Assembly (NCBI GenBank): GCA_026014745.1
Contig: JAOZHS010000001.1
Location: 372,001 to 436,000, forward strand
Source: Candidatus Bathyarchaeota archaeon
Lineage (GTDB): Archaea; Thermoproteota; Bathyarchaeia; Bathyarchaeales; Bathycorpusculaceae
Length of the DNA: 64,000 nucleotides
Direction: 5' to 3'
Numbering within the stretch: position 1 is the stretch's first letter; each line of letters begins with the position of its first letter. Below the pieces are notes generated by a model. It worked only from the letters and a program-made list of their open reading frames with translations, was not told the DNA's origin and did no database searches. Positions 53,057 through 61,661 of the stretch are shown one piece after another. The position numbers were made by a program, and so were the translations under genes.

Positions 53057-54561
53057 CGTTTCAGCGCCATTTTCACTTTTACTTTGGTGCGGCTAACCCA
53101 ATTCAACGCGGGTATAAGCGGATATTTTATGGCGTCGGGCAGGGCGTCTTTTAGTTCACGATGCATGCCTAATCGTATGGCGGTTTTGCCTCGACCCGTG
53201 AGAGGCACATAGAAGCGGTTGATGGGGAACTTTTGGAATCCGTTGTTATCCTTAAACTTGTCCAGCGAGGGGTGGTTGCCGATGCGACCATACATAAGCC
53301 ACCGCTCACCCCGTGCTGCACAGACCTCCACCGCTTTAGCTAATAGGGCGTTGTTGAGGGATTTGTCCCAATGCTTCTGCATGGCTAAGATGTTTGAGAT
53401 GATGGCTATGCGGTCGCCGTAGAGGAGTTGGATGAAACCCACGATTTCTCCCTCAAGTACCGCGGTGATAAACGTGTTGTTTTGGCTGGCATACATGTTG
53501 CCGCGTACTGTGTCGAGGGATTCGCCATAGTGGGGAAATGCGCGTTCTTGACGGATAGGCGTCTCGTTGTAGATTTTCCAGATTCCCAAGGCTAATTCTT
53601 CGCTGGGTTCGGCAACGGTGACGGTTACGCCGCTTTTTTCTGCTTTACGCACCATGTTTCGGGTTTTTTTGCCGATGTCATTCCACCATTTCTCGTAGTC
53701 GGTGATTTCTAGCAATCCAACGTTGTCTTCTTCGCGGACCCAGTCAGACGGTGGATTGTTGATGGGGTTGCACCATCGGCGGTCCATAAAGGTGAGGATG
53801 TCAACATCGCGGGCACGCAGCTTCTCCATCAGCCCCTCTGTTACGTTGAGGTCGTATTGGTATTCTTTGATGTTGCGTGCCACTCGAGAGAAGAATCGCT
53901 TGTGGATGTGTATGTCTTGGAATCCTTCATCCACTTCTAAGATGCTCTTTAACACGTCGTAGTAGGGTTCTCGGTGGCCCTTCTTTTGGAACAACCATTC
54001 AGGATGAATAGACAGTATATGGTTATGGTTTATCCATTTCTTAACTTCGTTTATGGTGCCCTCAACATCATGGCTGCCCCTTAACGCATCAATACTGTAT
54101 GTTTTGCCCACCTTAGACTCATCATGAAAAGAGGTAAGTGGAAAATCAGGGGGGATTTTAGCTTGGCTCTCGCCGAGATTACGTCCCCACAACATCCGCA
54201 TAACTACGCGTTTGGTGCCATGGATAGTGTAGTACTGGATGGTTCGGTTGGTTTGGTTCTCTAGGATTTTCCATTCTTCAAAGGGGCGATTGGCAACGTG
54301 TAAAGCTACCGTGTGCCTCTCGGGATTAAGCAAATCCAGCAGGCGCTGGTCGGGGATGGTGTAGGGGGTGAAGAACCAGTATGCATGCACTTTCTTTTTG
54401 GATTCGTTAATCATGGTGGCTATGACGCGGGCGTTTAGCAGGTAGGCTGGGTTGGTTTTGTTTTTTCGTCGGAGCGCTACCGCTAAGAAGCTTTTAGGAC
54501 GGGACGCATAGGGGTAATCAACATCTATGCGGATTCGTATCGGTGCCTGCTGTTCTGTCAC
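53053..54561 (-). CDS. Polysaccharide-deacetylase-like / FemAB-like acyltransferase fusion
   Basis: A 502-residue soluble protein in two parts. Residues about 1-235 look like a deacetylase-type barrel (RIRIDVDYPYASR at the first strand, HTVALHVANRPFEEW, ILSIHPEWLF). Residues about 265-490 look like a FemAB/GNAT-type acyltransferase (KKTRNMVRKAEKSGVTV, FITAVLEGEIVGFIQLLYG, YGRIGNHPSLDKFKDNNGF). FemAB-like enzymes add amino acids or acyl groups to surface sugars or peptides. It begins the envelope-glycan region, so modification of a surface glycan is a fair inference. GTG start at 54561. Confidence 0.78.
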   Translation of the reverse strand: MTEQQAPIRIRIDVDYPYASRPKSFLAVALRRKNKTNPAYLLNARVIATMINESKKKVHAYWFFTPYTIPDQRLLDLLNPERHTVALHVANRPFEEWKILENQTNRTIQYYTIHGTKRVVMRMLWGRNLGESQAKIPPDFPLTSFHDESKVGKTYSIDALRGSHDVEGTINEVKKWINHNHILSIHPEWLFQKKGHREPYYDVLKSILEVDEGFQDIHIHKRFFSRVARNIKEYQYDLNVTEGLMEKLRARDVDILTFMDRRWCNPINNPPSDWVREEDNVGLLEITDYEKWWNDIGKKTRNMVRKAEKSGVTVTVAEPSEELALGIWKIYNETPIRQERAFPHYGESLDTVRGNMYASQNNTFITAVLEGEIVGFIQLLYGDRIAIISNILAMQKHWDKSLNNALLAKAVEVCAARGERWLMYGRIGNHPSLDKFKDNNGFQKFPINRFYVPLTGRGKTAIRLGMHRELKDALPDAIKYPLIPALNWVSRTKVKVKMALKR

Positions 54562-54694
54562 GCGAAGAAATCTCCAAGTGGAAGCGCTTTGAATTTAATT
54601 ATATGTTCTTACATGAAAATCTATCTATTCCCCCATGATTTCTCCGCTATAGGGTGCCGATGAGTGTTGATTGGTGTAAAAGTTAATTAACCTG

Positions 54695-54745
54695 AAATAA
54701 AAATACAATAAATTTTATTAAGCTAAAATAAACACACAATAAATT
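54695..54745. repeat. Two-copy 20-bp AT-rich direct repeat
   Basis: AAATAAAAATACAATAAATT (54695-54714) recurs with two changes at 54726-54745, a 31-bp period or about three helix turns. It lies in the AT-rich region upstream of the GT2 gene and may be a binding site for tandem regulator dimers. Confidence 0.45.
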
Positions 54746-54789
54746 AATTGTTATTCGTCAATTTCCGAAACTGAAATGAGGCGATAGGG

Positions 54790-55875
54790 ATTTCAAAAGT
54801 ATTTACTGTTCATAGCAACTTTGTTCAGTCAACCGACTTAAGCATTGTTGTTACTTTTCCAAGTTTTCCAAGTGACTACGTAAATGCCCTAGTTGATTCA
54901 ACAAGTCACTTGTCAATGAAATATGAGTTAATCCTGCTAACAGAATCAGTTGATTCATCAACAGATGTTAATCAAGTCCTCTCTGAAATGACCCGCGACA
55001 AACAGAACTTAATCAAAACAAGACTCGTGCTGATGGACCCGCAGCATGGCAAAGGTCTTGCATTTGGACGAAACCTTGGTAGTATGCTATCTGATTCTTC
55101 CATTTTGTTGTTTGTTGATGATGACACGTTGATTTTAGACGACATCTCTTCTTTGATTACTCTCCTTCATACTGGCAAATGTTATGGTGTTCAACCTTTA
55201 CTTGTTAACTTTGACTTGCAGACTGTCGATTCGATGGGTGATTACATAAAAAAAGTAGACGAATACCGCTACACTCCATATTGCCGGCGTCAAGGCGAAA
55301 ACATTAGAGCGCTTTCAAAAATGGAGGCAGACGAGATCCCATACCTGAGGGGAGCATTTATGCTCATCAGAAAGGACGCGCTTATGAATATCGGTGGGTT
55401 TGATGAAACTTTTGCATTTGATTACGATGACGTCGATTTCGGCTTTAGAATGGTTTGTGCTGGTTACAAATTAATTTTTTCGCCCCAAGTTAACGCGGCG
55501 CATAAGGGGGGCCGAACCAGTCAAAAGATGGATGACAAACAAATCAGGCTTAGCGTGTTGAACACTCATTCTATGTACCTAAAGATTGCGCCGTATTCTT
55601 TTTGGCCCTACATTGTTTTCGCTTACTTTGAGCGTAGCCTACTCAGATACGAGATAAGTCGTGTTAAGCAAAAGGATAGTGTTCATTCTGTTACATGGGA
55701 TTTTTTTGTGATGCATAAACATTTTATTGGTCGCATAAGGAAAGCTCGGCAGCACCGTGAAATTTTAAAGAAACTGGGGATCGTTGGTCGCCACAAACTC
55801 GATGCCATGGCTAGTGGCAAAAAGTTCCCCTTTTCAGATTTCATAGGGTTTAGCGATGATTGGAACTCAAAATAA
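54790..55875 (+). CDS. Glycosyltransferase family 2 (non-canonical start likely)
   Basis: A GT-A fold glycosyltransferase, about 361 residues. LLFVDDDTLIL holds the DxD motif, and RGAFMLIRKDALMNIGGFDE and YDDVDFGFRM are typical GT2 acceptor-site segments. The first normal start codon is TTG at 54910 but it has no ribosome site. The same frame upstream encodes LSIVVTFPSFPSDYVNALVDS, which is the conserved first strand and helix of GT2. The frame is open back to TGA at 54772 with no ATG, GTG or TTG. ATT at 54790 has GAGG 8 nt before it and is the likely start. It should add sugars to a lipid- or protein-linked glycan. Confidence 0.82.
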   Translation: MSKVFTVHSNFVQSTDLSIVVTFPSFPSDYVNALVDSTSHLSMKYELILLTESVDSSTDVNQVLSEMTRDKQNLIKTRLVLMDPQHGKGLAFGRNLGSMLSDSSILLFVDDDTLILDDISSLITLLHTGKCYGVQPLLVNFDLQTVDSMGDYIKKVDEYRYTPYCRRQGENIRALSKMEADEIPYLRGAFMLIRKDALMNIGGFDETFAFDYDDVDFGFRMVCAGYKLIFSPQVNAAHKGGRTSQKMDDKQIRLSVLNTHSMYLKIAPYSFWPYIVFAYFERSLLRYEISRVKQKDSVHSVTWDFFVMHKHFIGRIRKARQHREILKKLGIVGRHKLDAMASGKKFPFSDFIGFSDDWNSK

Positions 55876-55943
55876 ATCAAATGCTCATCTTTATCCACGT
55901 TTCTGATTTTCCCAAGTTGGTTTCGACGACTCGTCCATATCGC

Positions 55944-57074
55944 TTATTTTTGCTGAAGCATGTGTTCAATGTTAGTCCAGGTGTTGTTTTGGAAATTCTC
56001 TGGTGATAATTCGGCGATTTTGCGCCATAGCTCAGGGCGTTTCACATTCCAGCTTTCTTGGCTGTCTATCGACTGAACGATTTTTTGCTTCAAGTCCTCG
56101 TACGTGTTCCATCTGTATTCTTCGGGGATGAATTCCTTCATGCCGCCACTGTTATGCACCAGCGTTAAACATCCAGACGCCAATCCCTCAACAGGAGCAA
56201 TTCCAAAGTGTTCGCCTTCCATCAGATGCACATACATGCGGGAATCCTGAAGCGTCTCAACGAGGTCGGCGCCGGGTAAATTAGCCTTCACGGTGTAGTT
56301 TGGCGGTATATCCTTTTGGAACGCTTCTAACCATGGTTTGTCGCCTTCAATGACGCCTCCAATGCTTACGAACTCAACGTCGGGCAAATCTGATGCTAGC
56401 CGTTTGAGGATTTCGTGGCGTTTAGCTGGAATAAAGCGTGCAACGTACGCTACTCGGCGTCGCCGCTTCGATAGTGGTTTTTCGCACCAAAACTTATCCA
56501 GATTCACAGGAGGATACACCACAACGGGTTCTTTCACTCCATGGCTTTTCCAGTACTGCGTTATGGCTTCTTTGGTGTAATTGCTGTTACAGAGCACCAT
56601 GTCAAGTTTGTCAATGCCTTCTTCGACCCAACGCTTAAACAGCCACAGGTACAGTCTGCGTTTGAGGTTTGAATGGGCGTAGTCGTAGTGGATTTCTGGG
56701 AAATGCACGTAGGCGATGTTTTTTTTGGCTTTATTGAGAAATACAGGTTCAAACGGTGAGCTGGATTGAGTGGAGAAGAGGTAATCGTAGTCTAGTTGGT
56801 TGCGGTATTTTTTTAGGAGTGCCACAAAGTTGCGGTGACGTTTATAGATGGTAAAGGGCGGCTTAACTTTGATACGTTCCCCCAACGAATGGACCACTAC
56901 TGATTTGGGGACGTCTTCGCTGACGATGTCACGGTATTTAGCATGGTCAAAATCAAAAGTCAACAACTCCACGTCTTGGCCGTGGTTGACGAGGGTTTTT
57001 ATGACGTTGTGACAGACGCGTTCGCCGCCGCCGTAAATGTCAAGGTAGGGGTGCACCACAAGGAACTTTGCCAA
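55944..57074 (-). CDS. Glycosyltransferase family 4 (ALG11-like)
   Basis: A 376-residue GT-B enzyme. The N-terminal VVHPYLDIYGGGERVCHNV is the sugar-acceptor loop seen in ALG11-type mannosyltransferases. The C-terminal half has VAYVARFIPAKRHEIL and the nucleotide-sugar site GEHFGIAPVEGLASGC. Highly similar in layout to the protein at 60362, so the two are paralogs. Likely builds the N-glycan or another surface glycan. Start is the TTG at 57072-57074. Confidence 0.92.
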   Translation of the reverse strand: MAKFLVVHPYLDIYGGGERVCHNVIKTLVNHGQDVELLTFDFDHAKYRDIVSEDVPKSVVVHSLGERIKVKPPFTIYKRHRNFVALLKKYRNQLDYDYLFSTQSSSPFEPVFLNKAKKNIAYVHFPEIHYDYAHSNLKRRLYLWLFKRWVEEGIDKLDMVLCNSNYTKEAITQYWKSHGVKEPVVVYPPVNLDKFWCEKPLSKRRRRVAYVARFIPAKRHEILKRLASDLPDVEFVSIGGVIEGDKPWLEAFQKDIPPNYTVKANLPGADLVETLQDSRMYVHLMEGEHFGIAPVEGLASGCLTLVHNSGGMKEFIPEEYRWNTYEDLKQKIVQSIDSQESWNVKRPELWRKIAELSPENFQNNTWTNIEHMLQQK

Positions 57075-57164
57075 CGGAATCCAGCCTCAAGATGGTTAAG
57101 CGTATTTCGCCTCTAACTTAATGAAGGTTTACTTGAAAGCCGCTATTCGGAGGCTGGAAAAAAA

Positions 57165-59054
57165 TTAAAAAAAGGAAAGGTGGGGTTTTTTGTGTTTGAC
57201 TGCTTGTATTGTGGCGAGTGCTGCAAATCCCGCGAGAATTGTCAGCAGGGTGCCTAGTAGGCTTTCAGGAACTGGGAATGCGGGTGTAATGAGTACTTGT
57301 TGGCTGGTTGTGTCTGTGTTGCCTAAGCTGTCGGTTACGCGCAAAGTGATGGTGTATGTTCCGGGTGCCGTGTATGCGTGGGTTTCTATGCTGGGTGTAG
57401 CGGTGGTGGTGTCGTATGTACCGTCGCTTGTCCAGTCCCATTCAAATTGGACGATTGAGTTTATGCCCGAACTGCTGCTGGGGTCGAAGCTGATTGGGTT
57501 GTTAATTTCGGTGGTGGACTCGCTTTTTGTAAAGCTGGCTGTGAGTGAAGAGGGTATGGGGGTTAATCCAACGTTTAGGTCAAACACTGGCGGGGGCACG
57601 GTGACCATTGCGCTATCTGCGGGGTAGTAGCCATCTGCTTCAACATGCACTCGGTAGGAACCTGCAATGGTGTCCCATTGGTATTGCCCATTTTCGTTGG
57701 TGGTTAATGGGTTAGTGTCTGGAATCATTAATCCCAAACCTGTGGGAACGTTTTGCCAACCGCCGTTTCCGTTGCTACGTTGTAGCCAAACGGTTGCGCC
57801 TTCAATTCGAGCGCCTGTTGTCGCGTCATACACGTAACCTGCTGGGTCAATGTATATGTTGTATTGGATTGGGATTGGTGTGGGTTCGCTGGGTCGATGA
57901 GGGTAATATGTCACTGTTGCTTCACCATGTCTGGGGTAGAAAGTTGTGGTGTATGTCCAGACGCCTGTTGATGAAGGTCCGCTCATGGCTTCAAAGATGT
58001 CTGGTTCGCCATCGTCAACGTGAATGTTAATGTCCACTGAAGTTGCCTGTTCGGTGGTTCCAAAAAGTGGGTCCGTATAGGTAAAGACGGTTGGAGTACC
58101 CCAATATAATGTAGGTGTGGTGCCTGAGGTTCCTGTTAAAGGTCCTACATGTGCACTTGGGGGCAAGTTAGTTCCAGTGACTGTGGTTGAGGCTGAGGCT
58201 TGGTTGTCGTCATAGGATGTTTCTGTTGTGGTTGTGCTTATGCTTGCAGTGGATGTTATTATGCTACATACTTCGGTTGTTTCAGGTATGTTAACGGTTA
58301 CTGCCACTAATCCTTGGCCATCTGGGAAGGATGCGGAAGTGCCGATGTTCCATGTTACCTTGCTTGTTGCTGAATCAAAGGTGCCTCCGTTGGTCGCTGA
58401 CTCAAAAACCACATACGGTGATAATGTGGCTTCTAAAACAACATTTGAGGCGTCTTCACCGCCAAAGTTGTTGTAGAATAAACTGTAAGTCATTGATTCA
58501 CCTCTATCCATTTGGTTTGGGCCCATCATTGACAGATACATGTTTGTGCCGCTAACAGCAGGGACAGTGCTATCCCAGTATAATGTGAACTCGTACCATT
58601 CGGCACCCCATCTATTGTCATCGTTGAGGAGGATTTTTGCTGTATAACCGTTGCTGCTTGAGGGTTGCTCAGCTATGGAGATTTCCTCTCTGGCTTGGTC
58701 AATGTCTAGAGAGGTTATAGTCCAGTCAGCGGTTGGATGTGGTGCGGGACTGTAATATTTGTCTGAATAAGGGTAATTTGTCCAGTCTGGCGTCCAAGTG
58801 TCGCCGTCAATGTAGGTGAATTCGTGGTGACCATCCCATAACCCTGGAAGGTCATAGTTTCGGTGTTCGTACCAGATGATTGCGCCGCCAAATTGGATAT
58901 ACATAAAGTCGCTGCCGTCTATGAATGCTCTAACATGGGTGGACCCCGAATACGGTGAGCCAGCCACGGTCATAGCTTGGGTTGTAGTTAAAATTGAAGA
59001 TGACAATAATATTATCGATATTATCGTTAGGGCTATTTCGGTTTTTCGTTGCAT
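57165..59054 (-). CDS. Secreted multidomain surface protein with PKD domain
   Basis: About 629 residues from ATG 59054 (GGAG 8 nt upstream). Order: signal peptide (IALTIISIILLSSSILTTT), a beta-rich domain, a DUF11-like stretch (NFGGEDASNVVLEATLSPYV), a carboxypeptidase-regulatory-like domain (GYVYDATTGARIEGATVWLQ), a PKD domain (FEWDWTSDGTYDTTTATPS, AYTAPGTYTITLRVTD) and a C-terminal VPESLLG-helix-KHKKP anchor. It is an adhesin- or S-layer-like protein and a probable target of the neighbouring glycosyltransferases. It lies between two GT4 genes on the same strand. Confidence 0.85.
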   Translation of the reverse strand: MQRKTEIALTIISIILLSSSILTTTQAMTVAGSPYSGSTHVRAFIDGSDFMYIQFGGAIIWYEHRNYDLPGLWDGHHEFTYIDGDTWTPDWTNYPYSDKYYSPAPHPTADWTITSLDIDQAREEISIAEQPSSSNGYTAKILLNDDNRWGAEWYEFTLYWDSTVPAVSGTNMYLSMMGPNQMDRGESMTYSLFYNNFGGEDASNVVLEATLSPYVVFESATNGGTFDSATSKVTWNIGTSASFPDGQGLVAVTVNIPETTEVCSIITSTASISTTTTETSYDDNQASASTTVTGTNLPPSAHVGPLTGTSGTTPTLYWGTPTVFTYTDPLFGTTEQATSVDINIHVDDGEPDIFEAMSGPSSTGVWTYTTTFYPRHGEATVTYYPHRPSEPTPIPIQYNIYIDPAGYVYDATTGARIEGATVWLQRSNGNGGWQNVPTGLGLMIPDTNPLTTNENGQYQWDTIAGSYRVHVEADGYYPADSAMVTVPPPVFDLNVGLTPIPSSLTASFTKSESTTEINNPISFDPSSSSGINSIVQFEWDWTSDGTYDTTTATPSIETHAYTAPGTYTITLRVTDSLGNTDTTSQQVLITPAFPVPESLLGTLLTILAGFAALATIQAVKHKKPHLSFF

Positions 59055-59153
59055 TCTGCCTTCTCCCGCTAAGTTGAATGTCAAGCTAGTTAGCTATAAG
59101 TCTTTACAAGACGTATATGTTAACATAAAATAGATAAGTCGGTTGCCTTTGTA

Positions 59154-60365
59154 TCAAATTTTAATTCTATCGTAGGCTTGATGTTCCTCCCGGGCAACGC
59201 TGTCCCACGAAAATTTAGCGGCAAGCGCTAATCCTTTTTCTGAGGCACTGTGCCGTAAAGATGCATCATGTAGCAGTCTTTGGGCTTCTTGCGCCATAAT
59301 CTTCCAGTTGCCCACAGGCACCCTTTTAACGGCGCCAGGGAAATTCAGACGCATCGCCGCAATGTCATATGCAACCACTGGTGTCCCCGCTGTCAAAGCT
59401 TCCAGCACTACCAACGAAAACGAATCATATAGACTAGGATAAATTAGCACCTTAGCTGATTTCAAATAAGAAAACAGCGTCTGCTTATCGATGAATCCCT
59501 TGTAAACCAAATTTTTGCCAACTCCGCACTCCTTGACGGCTTGTCTGAAGCGGTTTTCGATAATTGGCGAATCAAACTTGCCTGCAACAACTACTCTTAC
59601 ACTGGGGTCAGATTGTGCTAGTTCAGCGGCGATTTTGGGCAAATCAAATATGCCCTTTTCAGGTGCCAATCTTGAAAAGAAAAACACATCAATTTTTTCT
59701 TCTGACGCCTCAATCGGGTTGATATCTGTTGCTTTAATGCCATTACCTGGCTGTAGCACCAGCATTTTTCCTCTCCAGTCGGGAAAATATTTTTTGGTTT
59801 CAGGCTCAATCGCAGGGCTCACCGCCAGAAATGTGGTGGTTTTCGCGGCTTTTTTGATTAACCCGTAAAGCGGTGCGTAGAGCGCCCGTAGGTAGGTTTT
59901 GCGGATGCTGCGGATGGGGCGCCACTCGGTGGACGCATAGGGTGGAAGCAGGGGCAATTGAAACACGCATGTCCAGGGTAAGTGAAGCTGTTTGGCGGCT
60001 AGGTAGGCTTCAAGGAGAAAATCGATTTTTTCATGGTGCGAAACGATGAGGTCCACTTTTTCTTGCTTAGCGATTTGGGCGATTTGGCGGGCGCTTTGGT
60101 GGATGGAGTAGTAGTCGAGGGCGGCGCGGCTGGCGCTTTTGAAGCGGCGGTCATAGATGACGTTGGGGCGGCGGAGACTGTAGATTTTTTGTTGGGGGCT
60201 AAACTGGGTTTGCTGGTTCTGTTTCATTTTTTGCCAAATAAACTCGTCTACTACAATTACGGGTTCCACGCCGAGGCTGCCGATGCGTTTTAGGACTTCA
60301 AAGCTTCGCCTGTCGCCGCCTGTACTGGATTGTAGCGGGTTAGCCAAATAGAGGATTCTCATCAA
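59154..60365 (-). CDS. Glycosyltransferase family 4
   Basis: A 403-residue GT-B enzyme. The N-terminus (ILYLANPLQSSTGGDRRSFE) is the acceptor half. The C-terminal half has DVFFFSRLAPEKGIFDL, then VYKGFIDKQTLFSYLKSAKV and the donor site LYDSFSLVVLEALTAGTPVV. It overlaps the stop of the upstream GT4 gene by 4 bp, so the two are one operon. Donor and acceptor sugars are unknown. Confidence 0.93.
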   Translation of the reverse strand: MMRILYLANPLQSSTGGDRRSFEVLKRIGSLGVEPVIVVDEFIWQKMKQNQQTQFSPQQKIYSLRRPNVIYDRRFKSASRAALDYYSIHQSARQIAQIAKQEKVDLIVSHHEKIDFLLEAYLAAKQLHLPWTCVFQLPLLPPYASTEWRPIRSIRKTYLRALYAPLYGLIKKAAKTTTFLAVSPAIEPETKKYFPDWRGKMLVLQPGNGIKATDINPIEASEEKIDVFFFSRLAPEKGIFDLPKIAAELAQSDPSVRVVVAGKFDSPIIENRFRQAVKECGVGKNLVYKGFIDKQTLFSYLKSAKVLIYPSLYDSFSLVVLEALTAGTPVVAYDIAAMRLNFPGAVKRVPVGNWKIMAQEAQRLLHDASLRHSASEKGLALAAKFSWDSVAREEHQAYDRIKI

Positions 60366-61534
60366 CCGACATTTGCGTGTTCTTGATAGTTATCGTTTTC
60401 TGTTTGCCCCATTAACGTATCTACGTGTGCCCAAATTTTTTCTTGGAATTTTTTGGGTTTTAGAAAACTGATTTTGTCCCATAGCCCCTGTTTTTGTGTG
60501 TCCCAAAACTGGTCAGGGTCAGACAAAGCTGTGAGTTGCCCAAGTTTTTCTTTAAGGTCGCTGATGGTGTTCCAGCGGAGGCTCTGGGGGATAAGTTCGC
60601 CGCTTCCGCCGCTGTTATGCACCAAGGTGATGCATCCGCTTGCCAACGCCGACATGGGGGCGATGCCGAAGTGTTCGCCTTCCATGAGGTGCACATAGAT
60701 GCGGGAGTCTTGGAGGGTCTCGATAAGCTGGGTTTCGGGGAGGTTGGGTTTTACTTTGTAGTTGGCGGGGAGGTCGCGTGAGAAATCCTTAAACCATGCT
60801 TCCTCGGTGTCGCGTAGTAGCCCCACGCTTACGAATTCGTATGTTGGGAATTGGGTGGCTAATTGTTTGAGGATTTCGTGGCGTTTTTTGGGGATGAAGC
60901 GGGCGATGTAGACGACTCGTTTGGTTCTTTGCTGCAGTGGCTTGTTGCTCCAGTAGCGTTCCTCTACAGGCGGATATGCCACGACGGGTTCGGGCGCGCC
61001 TAGTTTGCTCCAGTACTTCTGCGTCATGGCTTGAGTGTAGCTGCTGTTACAGAACACTAACCCCAACTTGCCAATGTCGCATTCCAGCCAATGCCTATAG
61101 AACCACAGATACATTCTTGCTTTGAAGCTTGAATGTGCATAGTCGTAGTGGATTTCGGGGAAATGCACGTAGGCGATGTTGTTTTTTGCTTTGTCGAAGA
61201 GTTCAGTTTCAAACGCGGATATGGTCTGCGTGGAAAACGTGTAATCGTAGGTGACGGTTTGTTTGAATGCTCGGATTGCTTGGATGATTTTTTTGCGGCG
61301 TTTATACACCGAAAACGGGGGTTCGGCTTCGATGCGTTTGCCTATCATGTGGACTTTGACTTTTTTTGGGAAGGGTTCGCCCATGATTTCTTGGTAGCGT
61401 TCCATGTCAAAGTCGTAGCTCAACAGCTCAACCGTCTGCTTATGGGCTAGGAGGGTTTGGAGGATATGGTGGCAGACGCGTTCGCCTCCCCCGTAGATAT
61501 CCATGTTAGGGTGTACGATAAGGAATTTTGCCAT
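60362..61534 (-). CDS. Glycosyltransferase family 4 (ALG11-like paralog)
   Basis: A 390-residue GT-B enzyme. IYGGGERVCHHILQTL, VYIARFIPKKRHEIL and GEHFGIAPMSALASGC line up with the gene at 55944, as do FPEIHYDYAHS and YVHLMEGEHFGIAP. This indicates an internal duplication in the glycan locus. ATG start at 61534. The first gene of the GT operon. The differing acceptor loops suggest successive, not identical, transfer steps, which is inference. Confidence 0.93.
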   Translation of the reverse strand: MAKFLIVHPNMDIYGGGERVCHHILQTLLAHKQTVELLSYDFDMERYQEIMGEPFPKKVKVHMIGKRIEAEPPFSVYKRRKKIIQAIRAFKQTVTYDYTFSTQTISAFETELFDKAKNNIAYVHFPEIHYDYAHSSFKARMYLWFYRHWLECDIGKLGLVFCNSSYTQAMTQKYWSKLGAPEPVVAYPPVEERYWSNKPLQQRTKRVVYIARFIPKKRHEILKQLATQFPTYEFVSVGLLRDTEEAWFKDFSRDLPANYKVKPNLPETQLIETLQDSRIYVHLMEGEHFGIAPMSALASGCITLVHNSGGSGELIPQSLRWNTISDLKEKLGQLTALSDPDQFWDTQKQGLWDKISFLKPKKFQEKIWAHVDTLMGQTENDNYQEHANVG

Positions 61535-61634
61535 GCCGCGCTCCTCGTATGAGGAAAAATCGGTAAGTAGGCAATTTAAGACTATCTGTGCGTTTTTTCC
61601 GCTGTTGGCTTGTTTTTGGCTTTAGGTAGCAAGA

Positions 61635-61640
61635 TATATA
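61635..61640 (+). promoter_or_regulatory. TATA box for radical SAM gene (leaderless)
   Basis: TATATA is centred about 25 bp before GTG 61662. Transcription should therefore begin at or very near the start codon, producing a leaderless mRNA, in line with the absence of a Shine-Dalgarno. Confidence 0.5.
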
Positions 61641-61661
61641 CGATTGCATGGAAAGTGAGTA

